A DNA stretch of 64,000 nt from Chitinophaga polysaccharea (lineage in GTDB: Bacteria > Bacteroidota > Bacteroidia > Chitinophagales > Chitinophagaceae), in assembly GCF_902150045.1 (NCBI RefSeq), contig NZ_CABFVU010000002.1:186001-250000 (forward strand). The letters run 5' to 3'. Below, piece after piece: positions 26,847 through 36,694 of this stretch. The notes under the pieces were generated by a model that was not told the origin of the DNA, made no database searches, and worked only from the letters and a program-made list of their open reading frames with translations. Made by a program: the position numbers and the translations under genes. Every line of letters begins with the position of its first letter. Positions within the stretch are counted from its first letter, which is position 1.

Positions 26847-28469
26847 CTATTTCCGCTTCAGGAATACAAACCCGTTCTTTTCCCCGATCACCTCCAGGTT
26901 GGGGTGGTGCCGGTAAGGCTCACTGTCAGTGATACGGCAAATGAAATAGGCCGGCTTGTCTATTGGCCCGTTCAGCAGCCAGTCTTCATTATAATAGTTC
27001 TTATTGGCATGTGGCTGTTCCCTTGAATAGTAATGCTGTGCATAACTGTGGTAGGCTAACGCTTTCACATATACGTCTTTTCCCTGCAGGGAAATAAAAT
27101 AGTCGATCGCGGCACGTTGTGAATATGCCTCTACTTTGGGCACGAAGTGTACCACCGTAACCTGTATCACCAGTATGGTACTGATAAATAAGCACAACAG
27201 CCCTTTGGTGAGCTGTTTACGCATCAGCAGCACGCAGCTTACTATCACCAGTATAATATAACCCAAACCATACCCCGCTTCCAATACAGACCAGGGCACA
27301 TCTGCCTGCAGGTTGGCCACGGCAAATTTGTCGCCGATGTAGGGGATCAGCATGTTTTTGTAAACTCCTATAAGTGGCAATGCGGCAATCGCAATTCCCA
27401 GTACTGTTCCAATGAAAAGTATCAGGGCAGTGTTCCAGCCGCGCAACCGCTGCCTGCCTTCGGAAAGCTGGTATACCTGCCAGGCGGCCAGGAACGACAA
27501 GGGGAAATAACAAAGCGAGGAATAGTGTACAATCTTGGTTTTTACAATGGAAAAAAGGATCAGTACTACCCAGAATAACACCCACATCCAAACCTTGAAA
27601 TCCTTCAGCTCGATGGCAGCAGGGGTGGAGTAGATGGTTTTTTTCCTGCTCTGCAGATAAGTGAAAAGGAAGGTGCTCGCCGGGAAACAACCGATCAGTA
27701 ACACAATCCAGTGATAAAAGAACGGACCGCCATGACCCGCATCTTCAGTAGTGAGCAGGCGGATCTGGTAGGCCACAAACTCATTCACAAACCACCAGCC
27801 ATGCGCAATAATTTCATACCCGAACCACAGCAGGGTGGTAATGCAGGCAAACAAGGCAATTAATCCTATATGGGAAAACCGGATACTGATCTTTCCTTTA
27901 TTCCAGATCCAGTACACCAGCAGGCATAGCAAAGCTACCAATATGGCCACCGGCCCTTTGGTTAATACCGCCAGCCCCAGGAATAAACCGCTGAGAATGG
28001 CCATGCGGAGAGGTTTGCTGTTATATCCTATACGGTATGCAAAGTAGATGGCCAGGAAAATGAAAAAGTTGAATGTGGGATCTATGATACCGGATTTAAA
28101 ATAGAAATGCGGCAGCCAGGAACCGGCATACACCAGGGCCCACCAGAAACCGAATCTTTCATCCACTGTCTTTTTACCGATAGCAAATAAACTGATCAGT
28201 GTGGCTATGCCTATGATGGCATTAGGGAAGCGGGCGGCAAAATCATTGATCCCGAAAAGGTGCATGCTGGCAGCCTGCATCCATATAAACAAAGGGGGCT
28301 TTTCCCAGAAAGGACGGAAATCGATCTGCACCTGGCTGTAGTTGTGGCTTACTATCATTTCCCGGGCTGCCTCTGCAAAGTTGATTTCATCCCAGTCAAA
28401 TAAATGTACTGCCCCTAAAAAAGGTATAAATAGTAAAGCGGCCACCAGGGCAATCAATAGGTATTTCAT
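26847..28469 (-). CDS. membrane glycosyltransferase (ArnT/PMT-like, GT-C fold)
   Basis: The 540-aa polytopic protein has about 11-12 membrane helices. It carries the GT-C acidic motif in the first periplasmic loop, FDWDEINFAEAAREM, followed by RPFWEKPPLFIWMQ. This matches the undecaprenyl- or dolichyl-phosphate-sugar transferase group (ArnT, PMT). Such enzymes move a sugar from a lipid carrier onto lipid A or protein at the outer face of the inner membrane. The acceptor is not known. The next genes on this strand's upstream side are a PAP2 phosphatase and an LptF/G permease, which fits an envelope-lipid role. Confidence 0.88.
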   Translation of the reverse strand: MKYLLIALVAALLFIPFLGAVHLFDWDEINFAEAAREMIVSHNYSQVQIDFRPFWEKPPLFIWMQAASMHLFGINDFAARFPNAIIGIATLISLFAIGKKTVDERFGFWWALVYAGSWLPHFYFKSGIIDPTFNFFIFLAIYFAYRIGYNSKPLRMAILSGLFLGLAVLTKGPVAILVALLCLLVYWIWNKGKISIRFSHIGLIALFACITTLLWFGYEIIAHGWWFVNEFVAYQIRLLTTEDAGHGGPFFYHWIVLLIGCFPASTFLFTYLQSRKKTIYSTPAAIELKDFKVWMWVLFWVVLILFSIVKTKIVHYSSLCYFPLSFLAAWQVYQLSEGRQRLRGWNTALILFIGTVLGIAIAALPLIGVYKNMLIPYIGDKFAVANLQADVPWSVLEAGYGLGYIILVIVSCVLLMRKQLTKGLLCLFISTILVIQVTVVHFVPKVEAYSQRAAIDYFISLQGKDVYVKALAYHSYAQHYYSREQPHANKNYYNEDWLLNGPIDKPAYFICRITDSEPYRHHPNLEVIGEKNGFVFLKRK

Positions 28470-28495
28470 TGAAAGTATTTAAAAAATTGGATGAC

Positions 28496-28519
28496 GAGCG
28501 GCCCGCTTACCGGCCGCTC
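28496..28519. terminator. GC-rich hairpin between PAP2 and glycosyltransferase genes
   Basis: GAGCGGCC (28496-28503) pairs with GGCCGCTC (28512-28519). On the minus strand a T-run (AATTTTTT) follows some ten bases later. It may end or attenuate the PAP2 transcript. Confidence 0.5.
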
Positions 28520-28532
28520 GCCCTATACCTTG

Positions 28533-29207
28533 CTATGTTGTGGCATTGGCCTGTAACAGCGCCTCTGCACATACTTCCGGCGATGACGTGGTATCTCGGA
28601 ATTTAAAAAGCCCATATACAATAACAGTACTCAGTGTGCCCACGATGCTACCCACATATACATCCACAAAAAAATGCTGTGCCAGGTAAATACGGGAATA
28701 ACCCGCGCAAAGCGCCATTACTAATAACAGTAATCCCAGCTTTTTATTGCGCCCGATAACAGCAAGGAAGCTGAACATACCAAAGGCCGCAGCAGAGTGA
28801 CCGGATGGAAAACTGCAGCTGCTATGCACATTTACCCACTTTACCGTATGCACCAGCGTGGCCGTTTCATCGCCAAAATAGGAAATGGGCCGGGGTGCAT
28901 TATAATAATGTTTGGCCACCTGCACAATAATAGTTACCAGCAGCAGCACGGCCAGCCCGATAAAGAATAGCCTGAACCGCTGGGTAACCAGCATCAGGAA
29001 CAGCACTATCCCAAACATAATACCATCACCGAGGTAGGTTAACCCGGTAACAATTACATCTCCCCAGTCGGAATGTTCCCCGTTTATACTGAGAAACAGG
29101 TCCCGCTGACTGTAGGTTGTTAGCATTACTCCGCCTACTATTAGCCATAGCAGGAAGGGCAGAAAGAACCAGGAGTTCTTTCTGAACAGTGTAAACAGCG
29201 TTTTCAA
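28533..29207 (-). CDS. PAP2-family membrane phosphatase
   Basis: PAP2 enzymes hydrolyse lipid phosphates such as phosphatidate or undecaprenyl pyrophosphate. The three-part active site is complete: KHYYNAPRP, then SCSFPSGHSAA, then SRIYLAQHFFVDV. The 224-aa protein has five to six membrane helices with the active site at the outer face. It sits between an LptF/G permease and a GT-C glycosyltransferase on the same strand. Recycling a lipid-carrier phosphate for that transferase would make sense but is not shown. Confidence 0.92.
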   Translation of the reverse strand: MKTLFTLFRKNSWFFLPFLLWLIVGGVMLTTYSQRDLFLSINGEHSDWGDVIVTGLTYLGDGIMFGIVLFLMLVTQRFRLFFIGLAVLLLVTIIVQVAKHYYNAPRPISYFGDETATLVHTVKWVNVHSSCSFPSGHSAAAFGMFSFLAVIGRNKKLGLLLLVMALCAGYSRIYLAQHFFVDVYVGSIVGTLSTVIVYGLFKFRDTTSSPEVCAEALLQANATT

Positions 29208-29240
29208 TTTTGTAGGTTTTAAATTGTAGGTTGCTAAGTC

Positions 29241-30686
29241 TTAAATCTCTTTAAGAACTTCTTTCTTTCTAAATCTATATAAGAACTTTTTTATTTGCTG
29301 AATAACGCGAAAATAGTATTCTTTATTAAAAAGCTGCGAATCATTCATAGCCTTAACAATAAGGAAACCTGCAATGGGAAGTAATACCATGTTTGATAGC
29401 CACATCCCCGACCAGGTGAACATCACGCCATTTCTGGCCATCTTTTCACCGATCATGAAAAATACATTGAAAATCACGAAAAAGATCACGGCAAACACCA
29501 GGGGGGTACCTAATCCCCCTTTTCTGATAATAGAGCCCAGCGGGGCACCTATCAGGAACATGACGATACAGGCTGCGGCAAGGGTAAATTTACGCTGCCA
29601 TTCCACTTTGTGCATCAGGATCACACTATGTTTATCTTCAAATTCCTGGGTAGGCTGTTCAAGGGCGCTCTGGGTTTCACGCACATTCTGTTCTGCCCTG
29701 TCCAGCACATTACGGCGGCTTTTCTCCGGTATGATGTCTTCAAAATCCTTTACTTTCAATGGGGGGGCGCTGGCTGCCCATGCAGAATCTTTCCATTTAA
29801 AGAATGGGTAACGTACAGTTACATACGCATTTACCGTTTTGCTGAACTGGTTCTCCACTTTCTGCAGGGAATCTATGGCTACATCCAGCTGCCTTACGTT
29901 CAGCATCTGCTGGTTGGATGCAAAAAGATCCATATTAAGGCGGTTGAAAGCAAATGAGCTGAGGTCAAACGCCTTGCTGTATTTTTTAAAGCCAAGCCTT
30001 ATCATGTCGCCGGGAACGGTGTATCCGCGGTTGTTCCGTTCCTCATATCTCCACCCGTTGTCCAGGATAAAATAAAGGAAGCGTTTATTGGCAGTAAGCA
30101 CCATCTGTCCTTTTTCGGCAAGGATGATCCGGTCGCCGCCACCACTCTGGTGATCGAAGATCATCACCTGGTGGATGGTCTGGTTGTCTTTGTCTTTCTG
30201 CGCTACCTTGATGGTATAACCGGGAATATCTTTATAAAACACACCGGCTTTGATATTAAAGGCGGGTTTGGAATTGGTAATGTCGTAGAGCAGTGATTTG
30301 GCCTGCAGGTTGGCCACCGGGATCACATAGTTGGCAAACAGGAAGGCCAGGAAAGCGATAACGGAGCATACCAGCAGCAGCGGGCGTATGAAACGTAACA
30401 GGGAAATACCTGAAGATTTTAATGCTACCAGCTCAAAACTCTCTCCCAGGTTACCAAAGGTCATGATAGACGATAGTAATACCGCAAGGGGGAGGGCCAG
30501 TGTTACCAGTGTAGCGCTGGTGTAGGCGATGAGCTGGATAATTACACCCGTGTCAAGGCCTTTACCCACCAGGTCGTCCACATATTTCCAGAGGAATTGC
30601 ATTACCAGTACAAATAAGGTAACAAAAAAAGTGGCTACAAAAGGACCCAGGAAGGTTTTTATAATTAGCTTGTCGAGTTTTTTCAC
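29241..30686 (-). CDS. LptF/LptG-family permease (YjgP/YjgQ)
   Basis: LptF and LptG are inner-membrane subunits of the LptB2FG transporter that extracts lipopolysaccharide. This protein has three N-terminal membrane helices with the family motif GNLGESFELVALKSSGIS, a large periplasmic jellyroll-type region (about 130-370), and three C-terminal helices around FLIGAPLGSIIRKGGLG. The frame is open to 30767, but the natural start is the GTG at 30686, giving VKKLDKLIIKTFLGP and about 481 aa. Whether it is LptF or LptG cannot be decided, and no partner permease is in the window. Confidence 0.92.
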   Translation of the reverse strand: MKKLDKLIIKTFLGPFVATFFVTLFVLVMQFLWKYVDDLVGKGLDTGVIIQLIAYTSATLVTLALPLAVLLSSIMTFGNLGESFELVALKSSGISLLRFIRPLLLVCSVIAFLAFLFANYVIPVANLQAKSLLYDITNSKPAFNIKAGVFYKDIPGYTIKVAQKDKDNQTIHQVMIFDHQSGGGDRIILAEKGQMVLTANKRFLYFILDNGWRYEERNNRGYTVPGDMIRLGFKKYSKAFDLSSFAFNRLNMDLFASNQQMLNVRQLDVAIDSLQKVENQFSKTVNAYVTVRYPFFKWKDSAWAASAPPLKVKDFEDIIPEKSRRNVLDRAEQNVRETQSALEQPTQEFEDKHSVILMHKVEWQRKFTLAAACIVMFLIGAPLGSIIRKGGLGTPLVFAVIFFVIFNVFFMIGEKMARNGVMFTWSGMWLSNMVLLPIAGFLIVKAMNDSQLFNKEYYFRVIQQIKKFLYRFRKKEVLKEI

Positions 30687-30818
30687 TGATAATGCGGTAT
30701 TAAAAAAATGGAATCCCGATCTTCGTATTCTACTGGTCAGGATACTCCTAAACGGTAAAGTTAGCACGATTTCACAAAGGAGTGTTAAGGAGAACCTGAA
30801 AATACCGTTAAAATTTAT

Positions 30819-31430
30819 ATGGAAAGTTTTGAATTAACGCCGGAAGAAGCAGCCGTTATAGAAAGCACTCATTTTATTCTCCTGAAAAACAGTGCAATAG
30901 AGAAGGTGATGGGACTGATGGGAAAATTGCAGGAAGCCCTGGCTGCGTACGACCGTAACAGTGATTTTCCCTTTAAGCCGGAGTGGTTGCTTCAGGGAGG
31001 AAAAATATCGAAGGGAGAGCAATACAAAGGGCTGCCCTGGGTAATGCTGGATTATCCGCGCTACTTCAGTAAAACAGGCGTTTTTGCTTTCCGCACCATG
31101 TTCTGGTGGGGACATTACTTCAGCGCTACCCTGCACCTGGGAGGTAATGTAAAACAACATTACGATACGGTGCTGGAAAGCAGTTTCGCAAAACTGGGCC
31201 TGGCCGGATTTCAGGTGTATGTTCAGGAAGATCCCTGGGAGCACGATTTTGAAAATGGAAACTATCGTTTCATAGATACCCTAAGTTTAGATGAGTGGAA
31301 AACGCTGATCAGCCGGAACGATTTTGTTAAAATAGCTAAACCTTTCGTGATCGGTCATTGGGGCAAAATCATAACTGAGGTAGTGGAAGCTTATGCTACG
31401 CTACTCAATATACTTGATAATAAGGCTTAA
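30819..31430 (+). CDS. conserved-looking protein of unknown function (203 aa)
   Basis: I do not recognise a family. The 203-aa product is soluble, has no signal peptide, and is rich in aromatic residues. Notable segments are LPWVMLDYPRYFSKTG, AFRTMFWWGHYFSATLHLGG and KPFVIGHWGKI. The composition and codon use look like a genuine gene of this genome. It is divergent from the LptF/G gene (132 bp gap). Its stop overlaps that of the converging START-like gene by 4 bases. Confidence 0.75.
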   Translation: MESFELTPEEAAVIESTHFILLKNSAIEKVMGLMGKLQEALAAYDRNSDFPFKPEWLLQGGKISKGEQYKGLPWVMLDYPRYFSKTGVFAFRTMFWWGHYFSATLHLGGNVKQHYDTVLESSFAKLGLAGFQVYVQEDPWEHDFENGNYRFIDTLSLDEWKTLISRNDFVKIAKPFVIGHWGKIITEVVEAYATLLNILDNKA

Positions 31431-31807
31431 CTGCCTATGCGGTGGAAGAGGTCTTTCACCTGGTATTCCCAGAGCTGACTTTGGTCCTTCACTTCTTTCT
31501 TCTCTGCGAAATCTTTTACTACCAGGATAGTTTCATTCGTTACTTCAGAAATTTGTATGCGGAACTCAAAATATTCGTCTTTGGGAGCATGCGTCCAGTG
31601 CAACCGGATATACTCATCTTCCTCCTGTTCCAGTACTTCCGCTTCTTCAGCAGTACCGTTCCATGAAAAGGAGAAAACATTATCCCTGAAATCAACCCTA
31701 TCGGCAAACCACTCCTGTAAGCCAGCAGGGGTCGATAAGAATTCATACAGGATACCGGGCGAGCACCTTACCGGAAATTCTAACTCATAAAGCACTTTCT
31801 TAGACAT
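31427..31807 (-). CDS. START-like (SRPBCC-fold) small protein
   Basis: The 126-aa protein matches a group of small START-like domains common in Bacteroidota. It opens with YELEFPVRCSPGILYEFLSTPAGLQEWFADRV, a helix-grip ligand cavity start. Strands with FSFSWNG and YFEFRIQI follow, and the long C-terminal helix ends LWEYQVKDLFHRIGS. Such folds bind hydrophobic ligands, but no ligand is known here. The gene ends tail-to-tail with the 30819 gene, sharing four bases. Confidence 0.8.
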   Translation of the reverse strand: MSKKVLYELEFPVRCSPGILYEFLSTPAGLQEWFADRVDFRDNVFSFSWNGTAEEAEVLEQEEDEYIRLHWTHAPKDEYFEFRIQISEVTNETILVVKDFAEKKEVKDQSQLWEYQVKDLFHRIGS

Positions 31808-32171
31808 CTCTCAAATAATTAGTAAATCAATATCATCCAGTTGCAATTATAGAAAATATTTTACTCTGTCAAAATAATTTATGGTTTTTTTTTATAGAAT
31901 AGATAAAAACTTTCATACGCCTTAATAAAACCATATATATTGCATTTATAATAAATATTAAAATAGTGCATGTGATAGCGCCGGCTGCTTCGCCCCCATA
32001 GTGGCGAATTTCCGCGACAATTGCAAGCCCTTAATGATCAATCGATTTTATTTGGAAATGATTTAAAAAGAAGAGATTTTTTTTGGTGGCTTTCTAAAAA
32101 AAGTTATTTTTGTCAGGCATTCATCAAATCTTAACTTTTTATTAACCTGTAACTGTTCCGACTCTATGTCA
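31808..32171. other. intergenic region, 364 bp, upstream of rpoD
   Basis: This very A+T-rich region lies between divergent genes. It contains the rpoD promoter (32083-32112). I see no coding sequence or structured RNA. Confidence 0.6.
32083..32112 (+). promoter_or_regulatory. Bacteroidota-type promoter of rpoD
   Basis: TTG (32083-32085), then 19 bases, then TATTTTTG (32105-32112) match the TTG-N19/20-TAnnTTTG consensus. The start codon lies about 60 bp downstream. Confidence 0.75.
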
Positions 32172-33038
32172 ATGCGCCAACTTAAAATCACTAAATCCAT
32201 TACCAACAGGGAATCACAATCCCTGGAGAAGTATCTGCAGGAGATTGGGAAAGTGGATTTAATTACGCCGGAAGAAGAGGTAAACCTCGCTATCCGGATC
32301 AAGCAGGGCGATCAGAGAGCGTTGGAGAAGCTTACCAAAGCAAACCTCCGCTTTGTGGTATCCGTTGCGAAACAGTACCAGAACCAGGGCCTGTCACTCA
32401 GTGACCTGATCAACGAGGGGAACCTCGGGTTAATTAAAGCTGCTCAACGTTTTGATGAAACGCGCGGTTTTAAATTCATTTCCTACGCCGTTTGGTGGAT
32501 CCGTCAGTCTATCCTGCAGGCGCTGGCAGAACAATCCAGGATTGTTCGCCTCCCGCTGAATAAGGTTGGCCTGAGCAACAAGATCAGCAAAGCGTATTCC
32601 CAGCTGGAACAGGAATATGAAAGAGAACCATCTCCCGATGAACTGGCTACCATCCTGGAAATCAATACGGAAGAAGTGGAAGCAACCCTTGGTGTTGCCG
32701 CCCGTCACGTATCAATGGATGCGCCTTTTATTGATGGGGAAGATAATTCCCTGCTGGATGTACTCGAAAACCCGAACGCGGTGAGTGCCGACGAGGAACT
32801 GGATCATCACGATTCCCTCCGCCGCGAGATCGAGCGCTCCCTCTCTACCTTAACAGACCGGCAGAAAGATGTGATTATGCTGTACTTCGGCATTGCCGTT
32901 GAACATCCCATGTCACTCGAAGATATCGGCGAAAAATTTGGCCTGACCCGCGAACGCGTGCGCCAGATCAAAGACAAAGCCATTACCAAATTAAGAACTA
33001 CCTCCAGGAGCAAGTTGCTGCGAAACTACCTCGGGTAA
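32172..33038 (+). CDS. rpoD: primary RNA polymerase sigma factor (RpoD/SigA)
   Basis: This is the housekeeping sigma factor. It has the short Bacteroidota form (288 aa), lacking region 1.1. Region 1.2 is [20 protein letters not shown]. Region 2 includes [20 protein letters not shown] and [19 protein letters not shown], and region 4 the helix-turn-helix [20 protein letters not shown] take the second ATG (32172, [10 protein letters not shown]) over 32166, six bases upstream; both are possible. Its own promoter has the form this sigma recognises, so it is probably self-transcribed. Confidence 0.97.
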   Translation: MRQLKITKSITNRESQSLEKYLQEIGKVDLITPEEEVNLAIRIKQGDQRALEKLTKANLRFVVSVAKQYQNQGLSLSDLINEGNLGLIKAAQRFDETRGFKFISYAVWWIRQSILQALAEQSRIVRLPLNKVGLSNKISKAYSQLEQEYEREPSPDELATILEINTEEVEATLGVAARHVSMDAPFIDGEDNSLLDVLENPNAVSADEELDHHDSLRREIERSLSTLTDRQKDVIMLYFGIAVEHPMSLEDIGEKFGLTRERVRQIKDKAITKLRTTSRSKLLRNYLG

Positions 33039-33171
33039 GCGCGAATGTTGTCTGACTCAGGATTATATTGATTACCCTGGGTTTTTAGTTGATTTTGTAA
33101 AGATTTTAAAGATTAGCGAAGCATGTTGTGGTATACCCGCAACGTTCTTCGCTGATTTTTTTTAGTAAAGT

Positions 33172-33356
33172 GCGGATTTTGTCTTGGAACACTGATTACG
33201 CTGATTTTGATGACTAGTTTGATTTTATTTTGGATTTTATAAAATTAAGGGAGATAAAAAGCGAAACGCTTCTATCTCCTTAATTTTTATACGCTTAAAA
33301 AGATATCAATGAAATCATCAAAATCAGCGTAATCAGTGTTCCAAGACAAATTCCGC
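33172..33356 (-). repeat. oriented palindromic repeat, copy 2 (185 bp)
   Basis: The arms GCGGATTTTGTCTTGGAACA and its near-complement at the right end (one A shorter) enclose an inner hairpin with AATTAAGGGAGATAAAAAGCG. The asymmetric spacers show it is the reverse complement of the copy at 26657-26844. For example, TTGATATCTTTTT lies left of centre in copy 1, while its complement AAAAAGATATCAA lies right of centre here. It sits between rpoD and ffh, and its right end reaches the ffh promoter. Confidence 0.9.
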
Positions 33357-33375
33357 GTTAATCCGCAAAAAAATA

Positions 33376-33383
33376 TACTTTTG
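33376..33383 (+). promoter_or_regulatory. probable -7 element of the ffh promoter
   Basis: TACTTTTG followed by CAGTCC matches TAnnTTTG. A proper TTG is not found 19-20 bases upstream; that position falls in the right end of the palindromic repeat (TTCCGC). Confidence 0.55.
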
Positions 33384-33405
33384 CAGTCCGTTTAAAATAC
33401 CAACA

Positions 33406-34731
33406 ATGTTTGAATCATTATCAGAGAGACTAGACTCCGCGTTTAAGCAGCTTAAAGGGGAAGGCCGGATTTCCGAAATAAATATAGCCTCTACCGTTAA
33501 AGAGATCCGTCGTGCATTGGTGGATGCGGATGTGAACTATAAAATAGCAAAGGAATTTACAGATAAAGTAAAGGATAAGGCGCTGGGAGAAAAGGTGTTG
33601 ACATCTATTTCCCCCGGACAGCTCATGGTGAAGATCGTAAAAGATGAGCTGGCTGAGCTGATGGGCGGTACAGAAGCCGAATTCGATGTCAAATCCAATC
33701 CAACCATCGTGCTGATCGCAGGTTTGCAGGGTTCCGGTAAAACTACCTTTTCCGGTAAACTCAGCAACTTCCTGAAAACAAAGAAAAATAAGAAACCCCT
33801 GCTGGTAGCGGCAGATATCTACCGCCCGGCGGCAATAGACCAGCTGAAAGTACTGGGTGAGCAGATAGGAGTGGAGGTTTACAGCGAACCGGAAAATAAA
33901 AATGCTGTTCAGATCGCTGAAAACGCGATCAAACACGCCAAGGCAAATAACTTCAACGTTATTATCATCGATACCGCCGGCCGCCTGGCAGTGGATGAGG
34001 CAATGATGACGGAAGTAGCCGCCGTGAAAGCTGCTGTGAAACCACAGGAAATCCTGTTCGTGGTAGACTCCATGACCGGCCAGGATGCGGTAAACACCGC
34101 CAAGGCCTTCAACGAACGGCTGGATTTTACCGGGGTAGTACTTACCAAACTCGATGGCGATACCCGCGGTGGTGCCGCACTTACCATCAAATACTCGGTG
34201 GAAAAACCCATCAAGTTCGTAAGCATGGGTGAAAAGCTCGATACACTCGATGTTTTCTACCCTGAGCGTATGGCGCAGCGTATCCTCGGAATGGGTGATA
34301 TCACCACCCTCGTAGAACGCGCCCAGGAGCAGTTCAACGAGGAACAGGCCAAAAAACTCGAAAAGAAGATCCGTCAGAACCAGTTCGATTTCGATGATTT
34401 CAAGGAACAACTCCAGCAGATCAAGAAAATGGGTAACCTGAAAGACCTGATGGGCATGATCCCGGGTGTCGGAAAGGCGGTGAAAGACCTGGATATCAGC
34501 GACGATGCTTTTAAAGGCATTGAAGCCATGATCAACTCTATGACGAAGGCAGAACGGGCCGACCCTGATATGATCGACGGAAGCCGCCGCAAACGCATTG
34601 CAAAGGGCGCCGGGAAAACCATACAGGATGTAAACCAGTTCATGAAGCAGTTTGAACAAATGCGCCAGATGATGAAAATGATGAATAAATTTGGCGGCGG
34701 TGGTAAGGGTTTGAAAGGAATGGTGAGATAA
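33406..34731 (+). CDS. ffh: signal recognition particle GTPase Ffh
   Basis: Ffh binds signal sequences of nascent membrane proteins and docks them with FtsY. The 441-aa protein has the N-terminal helical bundle and the GTPase G domain with G1 LQGSGKTTFSGKL, IIDTAGRLAVDE and LTKLDGDTRGG. The C-terminal M domain ends with a methionine-rich stretch, MRQMMKMMNKFGGGGKG. It starts the ffh-rpsP-rimM-trmD-rplS run, an ancient gene order. rpsP has its own promoter, so the run is not a single operon. Confidence 0.98.
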   Translation: MFESLSERLDSAFKQLKGEGRISEINIASTVKEIRRALVDADVNYKIAKEFTDKVKDKALGEKVLTSISPGQLMVKIVKDELAELMGGTEAEFDVKSNPTIVLIAGLQGSGKTTFSGKLSNFLKTKKNKKPLLVAADIYRPAAIDQLKVLGEQIGVEVYSEPENKNAVQIAENAIKHAKANNFNVIIIDTAGRLAVDEAMMTEVAAVKAAVKPQEILFVVDSMTGQDAVNTAKAFNERLDFTGVVLTKLDGDTRGGAALTIKYSVEKPIKFVSMGEKLDTLDVFYPERMAQRILGMGDITTLVERAQEQFNEEQAKKLEKKIRQNQFDFDDFKEQLQQIKKMGNLKDLMGMIPGVGKAVKDLDISDDAFKGIEAMINSMTKAERADPDMIDGSRRKRIAKGAGKTIQDVNQFMKQFEQMRQMMKMMNKFGGGGKGLKGMVR

Positions 34732-34757
34732 ACGGATCAGATTGACATAAATATATT

Positions 34758-34787
34758 TTGCAAATATCAACTTACTGATTACATTTG
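34758..34787 (+). promoter_or_regulatory. Bacteroidota-type promoter of rpsP
   Basis: TTG (34758-34760), 19 bases, then TACATTTG (34780-34787) fit the consensus exactly. The rpsP ATG is 53 bp downstream. Confidence 0.8.
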
Positions 34788-34840
34788 CATCCCTAATTAA
34801 ACAATATTTCCTAACTCGCAAAAAATAACTCGACTTATTT

Positions 34841-35305
34841 ATGCCAGTAAAAATCAGACTGCAGAGACATGGCGCGAAAAAAAGGCCTTTCTATTTTATC
34901 GTAGTAGCCGACGCCCGCGCACCAAGGGATGGTAAATTCATCCAGAAAATTGGTACTTACAATCCTTTAACAGTTCCGGCTTCCATCAACATCGATACCG
35001 AAAAGGCATTGCGTTGGTTGCAGAAAGGTGCACAACCTACCGATACTGTTAGAAGAATCTTGTCATTCAAAGGTGTATTGTATTTGAAACACCTGTTAAG
35101 AGGTGTTACTTTGAACCTGTTCGACGAGCCTACTGCTTATCAGAAGTTCGCTCAATGGCAGGCTGAACACGAACAAAAAGTATCTGCCCGCCGCGACGGT
35201 CACAAGAAAGCAAGAGTTGCTGCTCCTATCGTAAGAAAGGTAGAAGACACTCCGGCTGCTCCTGCAACTGAAGCACCAGCAGCAGAAGAAGGTAACGAAG
35301 CATAA
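34841..35305 (+). CDS. rpsP: 30S ribosomal protein S16
   Basis: S16 is needed for 30S assembly. The first 80 residues are the ribosomal domain ([21 protein letters not shown], then [14 protein letters not shown]). The protein is 154 aa because of a C-terminal extension rich in Ala, Pro and Glu ([13 protein letters not shown]). Such tails are usual in Bacteroidota. It has its own promoter and is followed by a strong terminator. Confidence 0.98.
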   Translation: MPVKIRLQRHGAKKRPFYFIVVADARAPRDGKFIQKIGTYNPLTVPASINIDTEKALRWLQKGAQPTDTVRRILSFKGVLYLKHLLRGVTLNLFDEPTAYQKFAQWQAEHEQKVSARRDGHKKARVAAPIVRKVEDTPAAPATEAPAAEEGNEA

Positions 35306-35330
35306 AACGGCAACGTTTTAACAATACCTG

Positions 35331-35369
35331 AAAAAGGAAATATTTGCAGCCGCAAATATTTCCTTTTTT
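35331..35369 (+). terminator. rho-independent terminator after rpsP
   Basis: AAAAAGGAAATATTTGC pairs with GCAAATATTTCCTTTTTT around AGCC. The stem is 17 bp and the T-run is built in. Confidence 0.9.
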
Positions 35370-35420
35370 AATTTTTGTGAACAGCCTCGCCGGTAACCAG
35401 TTCCGGCCTCACTAAATTAT

Positions 35421-35942
35421 ATGAGTAATTATTTTAGCATAGGTAAGCTCGCTTCTGCCCATGGTTTGCAGGGCGACCTGGTGCTAAGGCACAGCCTGGG
35501 CAAAAGGTCCGCTCTGAAAGGAGTAACCGTTATATTCCTGGAAGAACGCAGGAACAGCTTTATTCCCTACTTTGTTCAGCAGGTATCTGTAAAAGACAGC
35601 GAGAGTGTATATATCAAACTGGAAGGAATAGATACAAAGGAAGCAGCCCAAAAACTGATGCCGGCGCAGGTATACCTGCAGGAGGAAGACTTTAAACAGC
35701 AAACTGCCTCCTCCGCACCCCTGGCTTTACTGGGATTTATGGCGGAAGACCAGCAGTATGGCCCCCTGGGCACCGTGGAAGAAGTGATTGAAATGCCTAT
35801 GCAGGTGCTCATAAAAGTATTCATAAAGGGCAAGGAAGCACTGCTGCCGGTGAATGAACAGTCGCTGGTAAAAATAGACAGGAAAAAACAGACCGTATTC
35901 CTTAACCTGCCGGATGGTCTGATTGAATTATACACCGGTTAA
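35421..35942 (+). CDS. rimM: 16S rRNA processing protein RimM
   Basis: RimM helps mature the 30S head around S19. The 173-aa product has the N-terminal RimM barrel ([23 protein letters not shown]) and a C-terminal PRC-type barrel ([23 protein letters not shown]). It lies 14 bp upstream of trmD and is probably translated from the same message. Confidence 0.95.
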   Translation: MSNYFSIGKLASAHGLQGDLVLRHSLGKRSALKGVTVIFLEERRNSFIPYFVQQVSVKDSESVYIKLEGIDTKEAAQKLMPAQVYLQEEDFKQQTASSAPLALLGFMAEDQQYGPLGTVEEVIEMPMQVLIKVFIKGKEALLPVNEQSLVKIDRKKQTVFLNLPDGLIELYTG

Positions 35943-35956
35943 GTTACCTGATAATC

Positions 35957-36628
35957 ATGCGAATAGATATAATAACCGTATTGCCGGAACTGCTCGAAAG
36001 CCCGTTGTCCCATTCTATCATGAAAAGGGCACAGGCCAAAGGATTGCTGGAAATACATGTGCATCCGCTCAGGCAGTATTCCAACCTGAAACACAACCAG
36101 GTCGACGATTACCAGTTTGGCGGCGGTGCAGGTATGGTAATGATGCTGGAGCCCATTGTAAATGCTATTGAGTCGCTCCAGGCGAAAGTGCAGTACGATG
36201 AGGTGATCTATCTCACCCCCGATGGCGAAACACTGAACCAGAAAATGGCCAACCAGTTGTCACTGAAAGGAAACCTGCTCATGCTTTGCGGCCACTATAA
36301 GGGCATCGATCAGCGCATCCGTGACCACTTTATCACAAAGGAGATCTCTATCGGCGACTATGTGCTGAGTGGGGGGGAACTGGGCGCTGCCGTACTGGTA
36401 GACGCCATCGGCCGCCTGTTGCCTGGCGTGCTGAATAACGAAACCAGCGCCCTTACAGACTCCTTCCAGGATAATTTACTGGCCCCCCCGGTATATACCC
36501 GCCCGGAAGAGTTCCGCGGCTGGAAAGTACCGGAGATCCTCCTCAGCGGCGATCATAAAAAAATTGAGGAGTGGAGGCACCAGGAATCGGTAGAAAGAAC
36601 AAAACAACGCAGGCCCGACCTGTTATAA
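35957..36628 (+). CDS. trmD: tRNA (guanine-37-N1) methyltransferase TrmD
   Basis: TrmD methylates G37 next to the anticodon and prevents frameshifting. The 223-aa SPOUT enzyme shows [18 protein letters not shown] near the N-terminus. The trefoil-knot SAM site is [14 protein letters not shown], followed by [15 protein letters not shown]. It is downstream of rimM (14 bp gap) and followed by rplS with its own promoter. Confidence 0.98.
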   Translation: MRIDIITVLPELLESPLSHSIMKRAQAKGLLEIHVHPLRQYSNLKHNQVDDYQFGGGAGMVMMLEPIVNAIESLQAKVQYDEVIYLTPDGETLNQKMANQLSLKGNLLMLCGHYKGIDQRIRDHFITKEISIGDYVLSGGELGAAVLVDAIGRLLPGVLNNETSALTDSFQDNLLAPPVYTRPEEFRGWKVPEILLSGDHKKIEEWRHQESVERTKQRRPDLL

Positions 36629-36694
36629 CTGAATGATACATAGGTCATATAGATCGCTTTGCCATTTGAAAGAGATAATTTCTCGGTTTTTAAT

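Noticed and set aside
33430..34821. Long open frame (463 codons) antisense to ffh
   Set aside because: It is a mirror of the strongly conserved Ffh coding sequence. The translation is Phe/His/Tyr-rich with no domain, and codon bias of ffh explains the absence of stops.
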